Below, in pieces: positions 44,127 to 54,352 of a DNA stretch of 64,000 bases. The stretch lies in the NCBI RefSeq assembly GCF_002899945.2, contig NZ_PPEG02000002.1, positions 62,001 through 126,000 on the forward strand, given 5' to 3'. This DNA comes from Chryseobacterium viscerum (GTDB taxonomy: Bacteria > Bacteroidota > Bacteroidia > Flavobacteriales > Weeksellaceae). Position numbers and translations under genes: made by a program. The notes under the pieces were generated by a model that was given only the letters and a program-made list of their open reading frames with translations, did no database searches and was not told where the DNA came from. Each line of letters opens with the position of its first letter. The first letter of the stretch is position 1.

Positions 44127-45758
44127 TTGCAAACGAATAATTTATATGTAGAGGAACCCACAATTCAGAGAAAGTTGATTATTAATTTTAAACACGCCTT
44201 ATCCCAAAAATCCATTTACATCACCGCTTTGTCTGCCTGCTTGATTGCAGTGGCAGCATTTGCCGTTTTGAGTCTTCTGATCACTGAAGACAGTCGTAAA
44301 AACACGGATGATTTTGCGAAGAAAACATTCTTCCGAAAATATGAGTCGATAGAACATGAGTTCAGAAATATTGAGGACTATCAATATCTGCTTCGTGCAT
44401 TGATCCAGAAAGACGGTCTGAAGAACTATAAGGACTATTCTTTAGTTTTAAATGATTTAAACAAAAAAAGAAATCTGCTGCCTTACAGCTGGTATTATTA
44501 CGAGAATACTATTTCAGGAAAGTCGGAGAGCAACAATCCATTATCGGATATTTTCAAGAATATAGAGAATAAAGAAAAATCAATTGTTATTAAAAATAAT
44601 GGTCCCGGGCATTTCAAAGATCTTTTGATTACTAAAAAAGACAGTATGTACTGGATAAGCTATGATTCTTTGGTGCTGCCTGATAAAAACAAACTGTATT
44701 ATGGCTCTACCGTAAGCCTGGATGACCTCCATCAATATTTTATCAATGTAGATAAGAGTTCCAATACCTACGCCTATGTCTTTACCAAAGAAGGAATCTG
44801 CATTACCCATCCTGAAAAAAAGTACATCGGGAAGAATATTTTTGATTTTACAGATATTAAACCTCATGATACGCTGGCCAGCAAAACTGAAGCGGGATAT
44901 ACTAAAGGAGCAGCTGTTTCAGAGTATTTGGGAGTGGAAGTAACCCGTTTCATAAAACCATTGAAGACTGATAATTTTGACGGATACACAGTCGTAAACC
45001 ATGTTAATTTCATTATTGATGAAAATATCAGCAAGATAAAAACCTACACCGTTTATATTTTTCTGGCAGCCTTATTCCTTATTGTCACAGTCTTCATTTT
45101 ATTCCAGCGGGCAACCAATCTGGCGTATCAGGAAAAAGAAAAAATACAGTCTGAAAAGAATTTATTGTTGGTAGAGAACGAAAAGATGCACAAAGCCGAA
45201 GTGATCAATCAGCTTCAGCAGCTTAAAAATAACATCAATCCGCATTTCCTTTTCAACTCTCTGAATTCCCTTTATATGCTGATCGGGATCAATAAAGAGA
45301 ATGCACAGAAATTTACCATGAATCTCTCGAAGATCTACAGGTATCTTATTGTGCCTCCAAAAGAAAATATTGTTCCGGTTTCGCAGGAAATTAAATTTAT
45401 ACAGCAGTATATGGAACTTCTGAAAAGCAGGTTTGATGAAGAGATAAGGTTTGAAATGATTATTAATGATCCTGAAAGCCTGGAAAAACGGATTCCGTAT
45501 TTATCACTGCAGATTGTTACTGAGAACGCTATCAAGCATAATATTGCCACGATAGATCAGCCTCTGGAAATTACTATTATTGTTGATACAGATGGGATCA
45601 CAGTAAAGAACACCTGGCAGCTAAAAACTGAACCGGTGCAGGGAGAGAAATTCGGAATTGATTATTTGAATCAGGTTTATGAGTATTTTAAGAATAATCT
45701 TCTTCATATTTCTGTAGATGGTGAATATTTCATATGTTTTTTACCGTTAATGAAGTGA
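44127..45758 (+). CDS. LytS/YehU-type sensor histidine kinase
   Basis: The 543-residue protein starts at TTG 44127; there is no ATG in frame. That TTG lies within a good -7 box, so the TTG at 44175 (527 residues, MIINFKHALSQKS) may be the real start. Two membrane helices (about 30-52 and 305-325) bracket an extracytoplasmic sensor, perhaps a Cache-like fold (YAYVFTKEGICITHPEKKYIG). The His-kinase part (PF06580) has NINPHFLFNSLNSLYML with His373. The ATPase has QIVTENAIKHN and FGIDYLNQVYEYF. Its probable partner, the LytTR regulator at 53207, lies at the far end of the peptidase-SusCD locus. Confidence 0.87.
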   Translation: MQTNNLYVEEPTIQRKLIINFKHALSQKSIYITALSACLIAVAAFAVLSLLITEDSRKNTDDFAKKTFFRKYESIEHEFRNIEDYQYLLRALIQKDGLKNYKDYSLVLNDLNKKRNLLPYSWYYYENTISGKSESNNPLSDIFKNIENKEKSIVIKNNGPGHFKDLLITKKDSMYWISYDSLVLPDKNKLYYGSTVSLDDLHQYFINVDKSSNTYAYVFTKEGICITHPEKKYIGKNIFDFTDIKPHDTLASKTEAGYTKGAAVSEYLGVEVTRFIKPLKTDNFDGYTVVNHVNFIIDENISKIKTYTVYIFLAALFLIVTVFILFQRATNLAYQEKEKIQSEKNLLLVENEKMHKAEVINQLQQLKNNINPHFLFNSLNSLYMLIGINKENAQKFTMNLSKIYRYLIVPPKENIVPVSQEIKFIQQYMELLKSRFDEEIRFEMIINDPESLEKRIPYLSLQIVTENAIKHNIATIDQPLEITIIVDTDGITVKNTWQLKTEPVQGEKFGIDYLNQVYEYFKNNLLHISVDGEYFICFLPLMK

Positions 45759-45870
45759 AAATAAAAATCCATTCACTCCCGAATAATCACCGTTCACTCC
45801 CTAACATTATTTATATAATTCACTATACCTATAGCTTTGCTAGCTGAAACTAAGATATTTACTATTTGGA

Positions 45871-48456
45871 ATGAATCGGACTATTTTAATGAAGAATTAC
45901 AGACTGGCACTGTATTTAGGTCTTGCTGTGGCCTCACCAATGGCAATGGCACAGAAAAAAGATACTGTGAAGATCAATAAAGACAAAACTGATAAAACAG
46001 AAGCTTCCTCATCAAAGAAAACAAAAAAAATTGAAGACCTGATTAAAAAAGGAACCTATAAAAAGGGACTTTTTAATACGATCCAGGTAAAAACGGATAT
46101 TTATTTTGAAATTCCTGACAGTTTGATGGGACGTCAGTTTTTGGTGGTGAACAAACTTTCTCAGGTGCCAATGCAGGTCAATGAGGCAGGATTGAACAAA
46201 GGAATGAATTATGAAAATAAGGTCATCTCTTTCCACCGTGACCCTGTAGCTAAAAAGGTATGGGTAAAAACGGTGGTTCCTAAAGTATCATCCCCAAAAA
46301 ATGATGCCATTACAAGATCTGTGAAAGACAACTTTTCAGAATCTGTAATTGAAGTCTTTGATATTGAAGCACAAAACAGTGACTCTACAGCTGTAGCCAT
46401 TAAAGTCAACAAAGTTTTTGATGGAAATCAAAAGAGCTTTAATGATGTTTTGGCGAATGTAGGTTTGGGAGGATCTGTGAAATCAAGCCTTTCTTACATA
46501 GAAGGAGTGAAGACTTTCCCCAAGAATCTTGTCGTGAAGTCTCAATTGTCAACTTCTGTGAATGAAGGTGGGGTAGATCTGCCGGTAACACTTGGTGTTA
46601 CGACAAATCTTGTATTGCTTTCTAAAATACCGATGAAACCAAGAGTAGCTGATTCAAGAGTAGGATTTTTCTCCGAAAAACATTGGTCATTCAATGACAA
46701 TCAGCAGAAAATGGACGAAAAGTTTTTCATTACCAAATGGAATCTTGAACCCAAAGATGAAGACAAAGAAAAATATCTGAGAGGAGAATTAGTAGAGCCT
46801 AAGAAACCTATTATTTATTATATAGACCCGGCAACACCCAAACAATGGCGTGAGAAAATCATTGCCGGAGTACATGACTGGCAGGCGGCGTTTGAGCAAG
46901 CAGGATTCAAAAATGCAGTGATTGCGAAAATGCCGGATGAAAAAGATGAAGATTTTGATATTGATGATGTAAGATATTCTGTGATTACCTATGCCGCTTC
47001 GCCAAAGTCAAATGCGATGGGACCCTCTGTAGTAGATCCGAGAAGTGGTGAAATTATCGAAGCAGATATCATCTGGTGGCATAATGTAATGACTTCTCTT
47101 CATGACTGGATGAGAATTCAGACAGGACCTATCGACCCGAAAGCAAGAGGAAATAAATTCAGTGATGAACATATGGGTGAAGCCATCCGTTTTGTTTCAT
47201 CTCATGAGGTAGGTCACACTTTCGGATTGAAGCACAATATGGGAGCTTCTTTTGCTTTTCCTGTAGAATCGCTTCGTTCAAAAGAATTTACAGACAAAAT
47301 GGGGGGTACGGCACCTTCCATTATGGATTATGCACGTTACAATTATGTGGCACAGCCGGAAGATGGTGTGACGGCGATTACCCCGAAAATTGGGGTTTAC
47401 GATAAGTATGCAATAGATTGGGGGTACCGTTGGTATCCGGATGAGTTTGCTGAGAAAAAAGCGTTGAAAGGCTTAATTGAAAAACACGAGAATGATCCGA
47501 TGTATTTCTATGGTGAGCAGCAGAGCTACCTTGAAACCATCGATCCGCGTTCGCAGTCAGAAGATTTAGGAGATGATGCGATGAAAGCCAGCGAGTACGG
47601 AATAAAAAACCTGAAAGTTGTCATCAATAACCTTTTAAAGTGGACGTATGAAGATGGTAAAGAATATACGGATGCTGGAAAATTGTATCTCGGAGTTATC
47701 GGACAGTGGGATCTGTATACAGGTCATGTGATGGCTAATGTGGGAGGGATCTATCTGAACAATACTGTTTTTGGTAACAAGAAGAAAGCTTACGAAGCAG
47801 TTCCTGCAGAAATACAGAGAAGAGCCGTTGATTATCTTATTAAAAATGCGATCAACCTTCCGGAATGGTTATTCTTCAACCCGATTACAGAAAAAACGTA
47901 CCCGGTTAAAGATTCACCCATGGGACCATTCGAGCAGACACCGTATACCCTTGCAAGAGGAACGCAGTACGCGAATATCTACTCTCTGTTGATGGATGAC
48001 CGATTGTTGAGATTGCTTGAAAATGAACTGAAACATCAGGTTTCTGGTTCTAAAGAAGAGATCTACACGGTTGAAAACCTATTTGATCAGGTAAGAACAG
48101 CTATTTTCAATAAAAAAGGAAGCCTGACGATGCTTGAGAAGATGACTCAGAAAAATTATGTGGATGCTCTGATCGTTTCGGTAAACAAACTATTTGAAAA
48201 AACGGCTGTGAAAGGATTGAAAGTAGATGATACACTGAATATCCCAACCATCTGCAACTTCCATGAAGATGACCATAGTTTGAGGAATATCAATTATTCA
48301 TCCATGAAAAGAGTATCTGAAGTCACTACTTACAAAAGAGCAGAACTTCAGAAGGTTCTGGACTTACTGAACAGAACAAGATACAGAGGTGATGATGCTT
48401 CCAGAGCGCATTACACAGATTTAATTATTCGTATTCAAGAGGCTTTAAACAAATAA
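45871..48456 (+). CDS. Secreted zinc metalloprotease with DUF5117/DUF5118 domains
   Basis: The 861-residue protein has a signal peptide ending SPMAMAQ; ATG 45889 is an alternative start. The N-terminal half shows DUF5118 and DUF5117 features (KGTYKKGLFNTIQVKTD, FHRDPVAKKVWVKTVVPK). The zinc site is SSHEVGHTFGLKHNMGAS: His445, Glu446, His449, His455, the metzincin pattern, followed by Met in PSIMDYARYNYV. The C-terminus is helical. It should cut proteins outside the cell or in the periplasm. It is 6 bp upstream of SusC, so it likely supplies peptides for uptake. Confidence 0.9.
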   Translation: MNRTILMKNYRLALYLGLAVASPMAMAQKKDTVKINKDKTDKTEASSSKKTKKIEDLIKKGTYKKGLFNTIQVKTDIYFEIPDSLMGRQFLVVNKLSQVPMQVNEAGLNKGMNYENKVISFHRDPVAKKVWVKTVVPKVSSPKNDAITRSVKDNFSESVIEVFDIEAQNSDSTAVAIKVNKVFDGNQKSFNDVLANVGLGGSVKSSLSYIEGVKTFPKNLVVKSQLSTSVNEGGVDLPVTLGVTTNLVLLSKIPMKPRVADSRVGFFSEKHWSFNDNQQKMDEKFFITKWNLEPKDEDKEKYLRGELVEPKKPIIYYIDPATPKQWREKIIAGVHDWQAAFEQAGFKNAVIAKMPDEKDEDFDIDDVRYSVITYAASPKSNAMGPSVVDPRSGEIIEADIIWWHNVMTSLHDWMRIQTGPIDPKARGNKFSDEHMGEAIRFVSSHEVGHTFGLKHNMGASFAFPVESLRSKEFTDKMGGTAPSIMDYARYNYVAQPEDGVTAITPKIGVYDKYAIDWGYRWYPDEFAEKKALKGLIEKHENDPMYFYGEQQSYLETIDPRSQSEDLGDDAMKASEYGIKNLKVVINNLLKWTYEDGKEYTDAGKLYLGVIGQWDLYTGHVMANVGGIYLNNTVFGNKKKAYEAVPAEIQRRAVDYLIKNAINLPEWLFFNPITEKTYPVKDSPMGPFEQTPYTLARGTQYANIYSLLMDDRLLRLLENELKHQVSGSKEEIYTVENLFDQVRTAIFNKKGSLTMLEKMTQKNYVDALIVSVNKLFEKTAVKGLKVDDTLNIPTICNFHEDDHSLRNINYSSMKRVSEVTTYKRAELQKVLDLLNRTRYRGDDASRAHYTDLIIRIQEALNK

Positions 48457-48462
48457 ACAGCT

Positions 48463-51400
48463 ATGAAAAAAACTCTAATACTTTTACCTCTTTTGGCTGC
48501 TAATATTGTAATGGCCCAGCAAAAGAAAACAATCACCGGGAAAATAGAAGATGGAAATACTTCTCATATCATTACCGGTGCATCTATAAAAATAGAGACT
48601 CAATCTGTCTCTTCAAAAACAGAATTGGAAGGAATTATCGAAAGTGTATCAGTAGGTACAGTAACTGATAAGGACGGAAAATTTATATTGGAAATCCCTG
48701 AAGATACAAAATCTGTATTGGTAAGCTACCCGGGCTATGAATCCCGAGTGATTCAACTTAATGAGGGGCAGACCAATTATACAATAAGACTGACTTCTGA
48801 AGTTACCGATAAAAATAAGATCCAGGAAGTTATTATCACCGGATATCAGAAAATTGAAAAACGTAAGCAGACCTCAGCGGTTTCTACCGTAAAAATGGAT
48901 AATATCAGCCAGGCTGGTGTTGCCAGTGTAGACCAGATGCTGGCAGGGCAGATTGCGGGTGTGGCAGTAACTCCTGAAACAGGGGCTCCGGGAAGTCCTG
49001 CGAAGATCAGAATCAGAGGTACAGCTTCTCTTTCTGGTCCTCAGGATCCGCTATGGGTAATTGACGGTCTTCCGTTAGAAGGAAATGATGTTCCGAATTT
49101 TACCGATAAAGATAATATTGACCAGCTTCAGAACTTCTCTATTGCAGGGCTGAACCCTAACGATATTGAAGATATTACCATCCTTAAAGATGCAGCAGCA
49201 ACAGCGATTTATGGGGCAAGAGCAGCGAACGGAGTAATCTCCATTACTACCAAAAAAGGAAAGAAAGGAAGCCTGAAACTGAACTTCTCAGCAGATACTT
49301 TCATTACATCACGTCCTGATTTTGGCAAACTTAATCTTATGAACGCTTCTGAAAAAGTAGATCTGGAGCTTATGCTTGCTAAGCGTGCAGACCTTACTTA
49401 CCGCGCAGATAAAGGAGAAGTGATGAGAATTCTGACTCAGAACAGTCAGCTTGATGCTTTCAGAAACGGGGGTTTTGATGCGTTGAACTCATTCACACGC
49501 CAGCAAATTAACGGTTTAAGAAACAATAATGCAGACTGGGGCAAACTGTTGTACAGAAATGCCATCAACAAACAATATGGATTAAGTGTTTCAGGAGGAA
49601 GTGATCGTGCAGATTACTATTTCTCTCTGGGATACTATGATGAAGAAGGAACAACTATCGGTACAGGTTTTAAACGTTACAACCTGACTTTAAAAAACAA
49701 TTATAAATTAAGTGATAAGTTAAATGCAGGAATCTCTATTTTTGGAACGCAGAGTGAACGTACATCTTTTGTAACGGATGCTGATGCTTCAATAAACCCT
49801 GTTAATTACTCAAGAAATGCCAATCCTTATCTGAAACCTTTCAATGCAGACGGAAGCTACAACTATGATAAAGATATGGATGGTTATGAGGATCGTTATG
49901 TTCCTTTCAATTTCCTTGAAGAAAGAGAAAATACAAACTATTCACTGAAAAACAACTCTTTGAAAGCGATTTTAGATTTAGAATATAAAGCTTCAAAAAG
50001 TTTAAGATTTACCTCTCAGTTAGGTCTTCAGTATGATACCAATAAAACAGAGAAATTTGCTGCAGAGAATACCTACTTCACCAGAAAAATGAGAGAAAAT
50101 ACCCGTTATTACAAAGACGGTAAATACAATTACTTTCTACCAGCTGGTGCTGTAAAACAAAACTGGGATAATGATTTCTTCCAGTACAACTGGAAATTGC
50201 AGGCGGCGTACAGCACGAAAATCAACTCAAAACATGAAATTGATTTGATGGCAGGAACGGAAATCCGTAAAACAGAGGATAATACGACCATTACAAGAGC
50301 TTTTGGGTATGATCCAAAGACCAGAAGAGCTACGGCAATTGTTTTCCCGAATTCAGGTTTTGCGGCAGATAAAAGATATGAAACATACCGTGAGGCAGCT
50401 CCTATAGAGAATGCTTATGCTTCTATGTTTGCTACGGCATCTTACACCTACGATCAGAAATATACATTCTTCGGAAGTGTGAGATATGATGGAACGAACC
50501 TGTTCGGGGTGAATAAAAAATATAAATACCTTCCAATATGGGCCCTTTCAGGATCATGGTTGGTAACGAAGGAAGACTTCATGAAAAATGTTTCTGCGGT
50601 ATCTAACCTTAGACTAAGAGCATCTTATGGTCTTCAGGGAAATATCGACAGAAATACATCGCCATTCTTTATTGGTGAATACAATGATGCAACGATTCTT
50701 CCGGGAATGAAAGAAGGAGTCATCAATGTGATCAGCCCACCGAATGATAAATTGAGATGGGAAAAAACGACCAACACCAACGTTGGTCTTGATTTAGGAT
50801 TGTTCAATAACCGTGTTAGCCTTACCGCTGATGTTTACAGCAGAAAAGGAACAGATATGATCAGTATGAGAGAAACTCCTCTTGAAACAGGGTTTGAATA
50901 CACGATGATGAACTGGGGAAGCTTGACCAACAAAGGTTTTGAATTGGCAATATCTACCAGAAACATCAATCATGATAATTTCAAATGGACTACTACGATC
51001 AACTTTGCACATAACAAGAGTAGAGTATTAAGCGAGCAGCCTCGTGACAACTCTTTCCTTCCTTCAAGAGAAGGTCTTCCTGTGAATGCTGTTTTTGCTT
51101 TGAAAACGGCAGGAATGGATGAACATGGAAACCCATTATTCTGGAAAGGAGACCAAAAGATTTCAGCAGCAGAGTTCTTCAAATTATATGATGTGTATGC
51201 AGATTTTCTTCCAGGACAGCTTGTAGATACGAAACTTTCAAACGCTGAGCTGAGAAGCCTGTTTACCTATGTAGGAGATAGAGATCCGAAGTTTACCGGA
51301 GGTATTATCAATACATTTAAGATAAGTGATTTTGACCTTACCATCTCTGCAACATTCAACCTGAAGCAGACGGTAATGAGAACACCTTCTTACCGAGGTA

Positions 51401-51795
51401 TGGATCTGGATAGAGGAAGAAACTATACAAGAGATATCTATGAAGCAGGAGGCTCGCTTCCGGGAATTACAAGTCCTGATATGGATGCTAACCCGGACGG
51501 ATGGATGGCGAATAAATGGTTTGCCAGCAATCGCTCAAGCGCATACAATCTGCTTGATGTATGGGCAAAAGAGATCAGCTATATTAGAATCAGCAGCATC
51601 CGTTTAGGGTATACACTTCCTAAAGAGTTTACAAATCCTATGGGGATCAGCAGTTTGAGACTGAGCGTTGAAGGGCGTAACCTGTTTGTATTCAGTAATG
51701 GATATAGCGGATATTTCGATCCGGAAACGTATGGTAATATTTATGCACAGCCTATCACCAAGTCGGTGACTGTAGGATTTAATGTTTCTTTTTAA
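48463..51795 (+). CDS. SusC/RagA-type TonB-linked outer-membrane transporter
   Basis: The 1110-residue protein has a signal peptide ending NIVMAQ, then a CarboxypepD_reg-like domain (about 22-105, ITGKIEDGNTSHIITGASIK), longer than usual by an insert with SVSSKTELEGII. A TonB-box-like VIITGYQKIEK comes next, then the plug (about 130-260: VASVDQMLAGQIAGVAVTPE, IRGTASLSGPQDPLWVIDG, AIYGARAANGVISITTKKG). The barrel ends TKSVTVGFNVSF. Paired with SusD 12 bp downstream. The metalloprotease upstream suggests peptides as ligand. Confidence 0.93.
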   Translation: MKKTLILLPLLAANIVMAQQKKTITGKIEDGNTSHIITGASIKIETQSVSSKTELEGIIESVSVGTVTDKDGKFILEIPEDTKSVLVSYPGYESRVIQLNEGQTNYTIRLTSEVTDKNKIQEVIITGYQKIEKRKQTSAVSTVKMDNISQAGVASVDQMLAGQIAGVAVTPETGAPGSPAKIRIRGTASLSGPQDPLWVIDGLPLEGNDVPNFTDKDNIDQLQNFSIAGLNPNDIEDITILKDAAATAIYGARAANGVISITTKKGKKGSLKLNFSADTFITSRPDFGKLNLMNASEKVDLELMLAKRADLTYRADKGEVMRILTQNSQLDAFRNGGFDALNSFTRQQINGLRNNNADWGKLLYRNAINKQYGLSVSGGSDRADYYFSLGYYDEEGTTIGTGFKRYNLTLKNNYKLSDKLNAGISIFGTQSERTSFVTDADASINPVNYSRNANPYLKPFNADGSYNYDKDMDGYEDRYVPFNFLEERENTNYSLKNNSLKAILDLEYKASKSLRFTSQLGLQYDTNKTEKFAAENTYFTRKMRENTRYYKDGKYNYFLPAGAVKQNWDNDFFQYNWKLQAAYSTKINSKHEIDLMAGTEIRKTEDNTTITRAFGYDPKTRRATAIVFPNSGFAADKRYETYREAAPIENAYASMFATASYTYDQKYTFFGSVRYDGTNLFGVNKKYKYLPIWALSGSWLVTKEDFMKNVSAVSNLRLRASYGLQGNIDRNTSPFFIGEYNDATILPGMKEGVINVISPPNDKLRWEKTTNTNVGLDLGLFNNRVSLTADVYSRKGTDMISMRETPLETGFEYTMMNWGSLTNKGFELAISTRNINHDNFKWTTTINFAHNKSRVLSEQPRDNSFLPSREGLPVNAVFALKTAGMDEHGNPLFWKGDQKISAAEFFKLYDVYADFLPGQLVDTKLSNAELRSLFTYVGDRDPKFTGGIINTFKISDFDLTISATFNLKQTVMRTPSYRGMDLDRGRNYTRDIYEAGGSLPGITSPDMDANPDGWMANKWFASNRSSAYNLLDVWAKEISYIRISSIRLGYTLPKEFTNPMGISSLRLSVEGRNLFVFSNGYSGYFDPETYGNIYAQPITKSVTVGFNVSF

Positions 51796-51807
51796 AACTT
51801 GAGAAAA

Positions 51808-53127
51808 ATGAGAAAAATTACAACAATCATAGCGCTTGCCGCAATCAGCTTTATCAGTATCGGATGTGATAGGTTTTTAGATATTCAGCCGGAAGGAAAG
51901 GTTATTCCTGTTACCGCTGAAGACTACCGAAAAGTACTTACATCAGCCTATTCAAAATATCCTGTTCACAAATCGCTGGTAGCCCTTCGTACCGATGAGA
52001 CAAGTATTGATGACAATGGAGTAGATTTTATTTCTTATCGTGAAATTGCGATGTGGAAGGATTCGAATTATGACTCTAACTCTGCGGAGCTTCCTTGGTT
52101 AAGCTTTTATAACGTGAATTTCTACCTGAATCAAATTATCAACGAAGGAAGTAAAACAATGCAGGATTCTCCGGAAAGGAATCAGATTCTAGCAGAAGCA
52201 TATGCGCTTCGTGCTTACCTGTATTTTGATATGGTGAATTTATATGGGAAACCATACAACAGTGCTACAGCTTCTACAGACAGAGGAGTTCCAATCAATC
52301 TTGAAATTGATCTTGAGGAGGTATTGAAGCCATCTTCCGTGCAGGAAGTATACAATCAGGTTCATTCAGACCTTAAAAAAGCAGAAGATCTGATGGTGGA
52401 GCAGAAGCAGGCATTAGGAACAAGCTACAGATTCTCAAAGACAGTATTGCTGGCTTTTGAAGCAAGAACAGCTCTCTATGAAGGAGACTGGAATAAAGCG
52501 GTAAACTATGCAGATCAGGTATTAGCAGTAAAAGGAGATTTGAGCAATTTGAATACAGCAAGTACTCCACCTAACCATTATGCTTCCCCGGAATCTATCA
52601 TGGCGTTGGACAATACCTGGGATAACTCTATAAAGAACTTATCTTTTGCATCTCCGGAATTAATTTCTTCATACAATACTACCGCAGATAAAAGGTTTGG
52701 CATGTATTTTGAAAAAAATGGAAGTAAGTATAAAGTCATTAAAGGAGGAAGCTTAGAATTCAAAGTATCCTTCAGAACAGCAGAGCAGTACTTTATAAAA
52801 TCTGAAGCATTATTAAAGCTGAACAAACTGACTGAAGCTAAAGAAACACTTCTGAAAGTGTTGAAAAACAGATATACTCCGGACGGGTATACTTCAGTAC
52901 AAAATACAGTGTCTTCAATGGATTCTACAGCATTCATGAACTTTATCATGGATGAAAGATTCAGAGAATTTGCTTTGGAAGGACAAAGATGGTTTGACTT
53001 AAGAAGAGCAAATCAGAAAAAAATAAGCCATACAATAAGTGGCAAAGAATATATTCTTCAGCAGAATGATCCGAGATATACCATTGAATATCCGATGAGT
53101 GCGAAGAAGAATAACCCCAATTTATAG
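51808..53127 (+). CDS. RagB/SusD-type lipoprotein
   Basis: Start taken at ATG 51808 (439 residues); an in-frame TTG at 51799 is also possible. Lipobox ends SIGC (Cys about residue 20). SusD features: DRFLDIQPEGKVIPVTAED at the start, ILAEAYALRAYLYFDMVNLY, TDRGVPINLEIDLEEVLKP, FRTAEQYFIKSEALLKLNK, and DERFREFALEGQRWFDLRRA near the end. Shorter than the SusD at 28786. It forms the lid of the upstream SusC and its stop is 79 bp before the LytTR gene. Confidence 0.92.
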   Translation: MRKITTIIALAAISFISIGCDRFLDIQPEGKVIPVTAEDYRKVLTSAYSKYPVHKSLVALRTDETSIDDNGVDFISYREIAMWKDSNYDSNSAELPWLSFYNVNFYLNQIINEGSKTMQDSPERNQILAEAYALRAYLYFDMVNLYGKPYNSATASTDRGVPINLEIDLEEVLKPSSVQEVYNQVHSDLKKAEDLMVEQKQALGTSYRFSKTVLLAFEARTALYEGDWNKAVNYADQVLAVKGDLSNLNTASTPPNHYASPESIMALDNTWDNSIKNLSFASPELISSYNTTADKRFGMYFEKNGSKYKVIKGGSLEFKVSFRTAEQYFIKSEALLKLNKLTEAKETLLKVLKNRYTPDGYTSVQNTVSSMDSTAFMNFIMDERFREFALEGQRWFDLRRANQKKISHTISGKEYILQQNDPRYTIEYPMSAKKNNPNL

Positions 53128-53171
53128 GACTTCATATCAAATTCAATACAGAGGAAATCGCTTGAACTTAA

Positions 53172-53199
53172 TTGTTTTAGCGGTTTTTTTGTACTTTTG
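53172..53199 (+). promoter_or_regulatory. Promoter: TTG, 17-bp spacer, TACTTTTG
   Basis: -33 box TTG at 53172-53174 and -7 box TACTTTTG at 53192-53199. The ATG of the LytTR gene is only 7 bp after the box, so the transcript would have almost no leader. Confidence 0.65.
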
Positions 53200-53206
53200 C
53201 ACCGTT

Positions 53207-53968
53207 ATGAAAATTGCCATTATAGAAGATGAGCTGCTGGCTGTGAATTATCTGAAAAATCTTTTGGATACACAGAGCATAGTCCCTGTTACGGAGACTG
53301 TTATTCTTCGTTCCAAAAAACAGGCAATTGATTTTTTTGAGAAAAATTCTGTCGATCTTATCTTTATGGATATTCATCTTGGTGACGGGATGAGCCTGGA
53401 AATTTTCGAACATGTAGAGCTTTTTACCCCTATTATTTTCATTACTGCGTTTGACGAATATGCCATGAGAGTCTTCAGGCATTTTACAATCGATTATCTT
53501 CTGAAACCTTTTGAGGAAGAAGATCTGCATAAAGCTTTACATAAATTCATCTCCATAAGAAACAATTTTGACCCTGAGCCTGTGCTTAGGTCCATTTCTT
53601 CATTACGTCAGACAGAAGATGAGATGATGAAGCGTTTTATGGTGAGAGAAGGAAATAAGCTTAAGTCAATAGACGAGCATAATACCGCTTATTTTTTTGC
53701 ATCGGGGAAATATCTTTTCCTTACCACAAAAGATCATCAGACCTATATTTACGATGATACCATCAAAGATATTATTCAGAAGTTGAATCCTGATATTTTC
53801 TTTAAAATAAACCGTAAGTTTATCATTAATAAAGAAGCCGTTTCTGAAATTATCAAACATTCCAGTCAGAAAGTAGAACTTAGACTTTCTCCGGAACCGG
53901 AAGTGAATGCTGAAGTTTTTATCAGTAAAATGCAAATTGCTGAATGCCTGAACTGGTTGAACAGTTGA
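53207..53968 (+). CDS. LytTR family response regulator
   Basis: Start at ATG 53207 (253 residues, MKIAIIEDELLAVNYL); the frame is open upstream into SusD but without a good start. The receiver domain has Asp55 in LIFMDIHLGDG, Thr in IIFITAFDEYAM, and Lys in DYLLKPFEEEDL. The LytTR DNA-binding domain (about 150-253) shows FMVREGNKLKSIDEHNTAYF, KINRKFIINKEAVSEI and a closing EVFISKMQIAECLNWL. The likely partner is the LytS-type kinase at 44127. Its target may be the metalloprotease-SusCD operon that lies between them. Confidence 0.9.
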   Translation: MKIAIIEDELLAVNYLKNLLDTQSIVPVTETVILRSKKQAIDFFEKNSVDLIFMDIHLGDGMSLEIFEHVELFTPIIFITAFDEYAMRVFRHFTIDYLLKPFEEEDLHKALHKFISIRNNFDPEPVLRSISSLRQTEDEMMKRFMVREGNKLKSIDEHNTAYFFASGKYLFLTTKDHQTYIYDDTIKDIIQKLNPDIFFKINRKFIINKEAVSEIIKHSSQKVELRLSPEPEVNAEVFISKMQIAECLNWLNS

Positions 53969-54206
53969 TTAGACTTATTTGAATCTGTATCATTATATAA
54001 CCGCAAAGTTAATCTTCAATCGTCATATTGGTAAGTGTGCTAAGAAAACGATAAGTCGCTTATGAAGCCCTATGATTATGCTTACGCTTAAAAAGAATCA
54101 ATGAAGTTGATTCCCTGCTTTGCTCCCTCAAAATTTAATTTAGATATTTTAAATCTTTGCTTTAAATTCCGCTTCTTAAGAATATTCCCAGAAATATAAT
54201 AACAAA

Positions 54207-54234
54207 AAAACCTCTAAAATAAATTAGAGGTTTT
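54207..54234 (-). terminator. Terminator of tRNA-Phe copy 1
   Basis: AAAACCTCTAA / TTAGAGGTTTT perfect stem with 6-nt loop, directly after the tRNA 3' end on the minus strand. Confidence 0.85.
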
Positions 54235-54238
54235 AAAG

Positions 54239-54311
54239 TGGTTTCTCCAGGAATCGAACCAGGGACACATGGATTTTCAATCCATTGCTCTACCAACTGA
54301 GCTAAGAAACC
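54239..54311 (-). tRNA. tRNA-Phe (anticodon GAA), copy 1
   Basis: 73 nt on the minus strand. Acceptor stem GGTTTCT pairs with AGAAACC, discriminator A. D-arm GCTCAGTTGGTAGAGC; anticodon loop TTGAAAA with GAA; T-loop GGTTCGATTCC. The CCA end is not encoded. Confidence 0.97.
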
Positions 54312-54352
54312 ATTTATGTTTTTGTTTATTACTTCGTTGTTTTAAAGTGATG

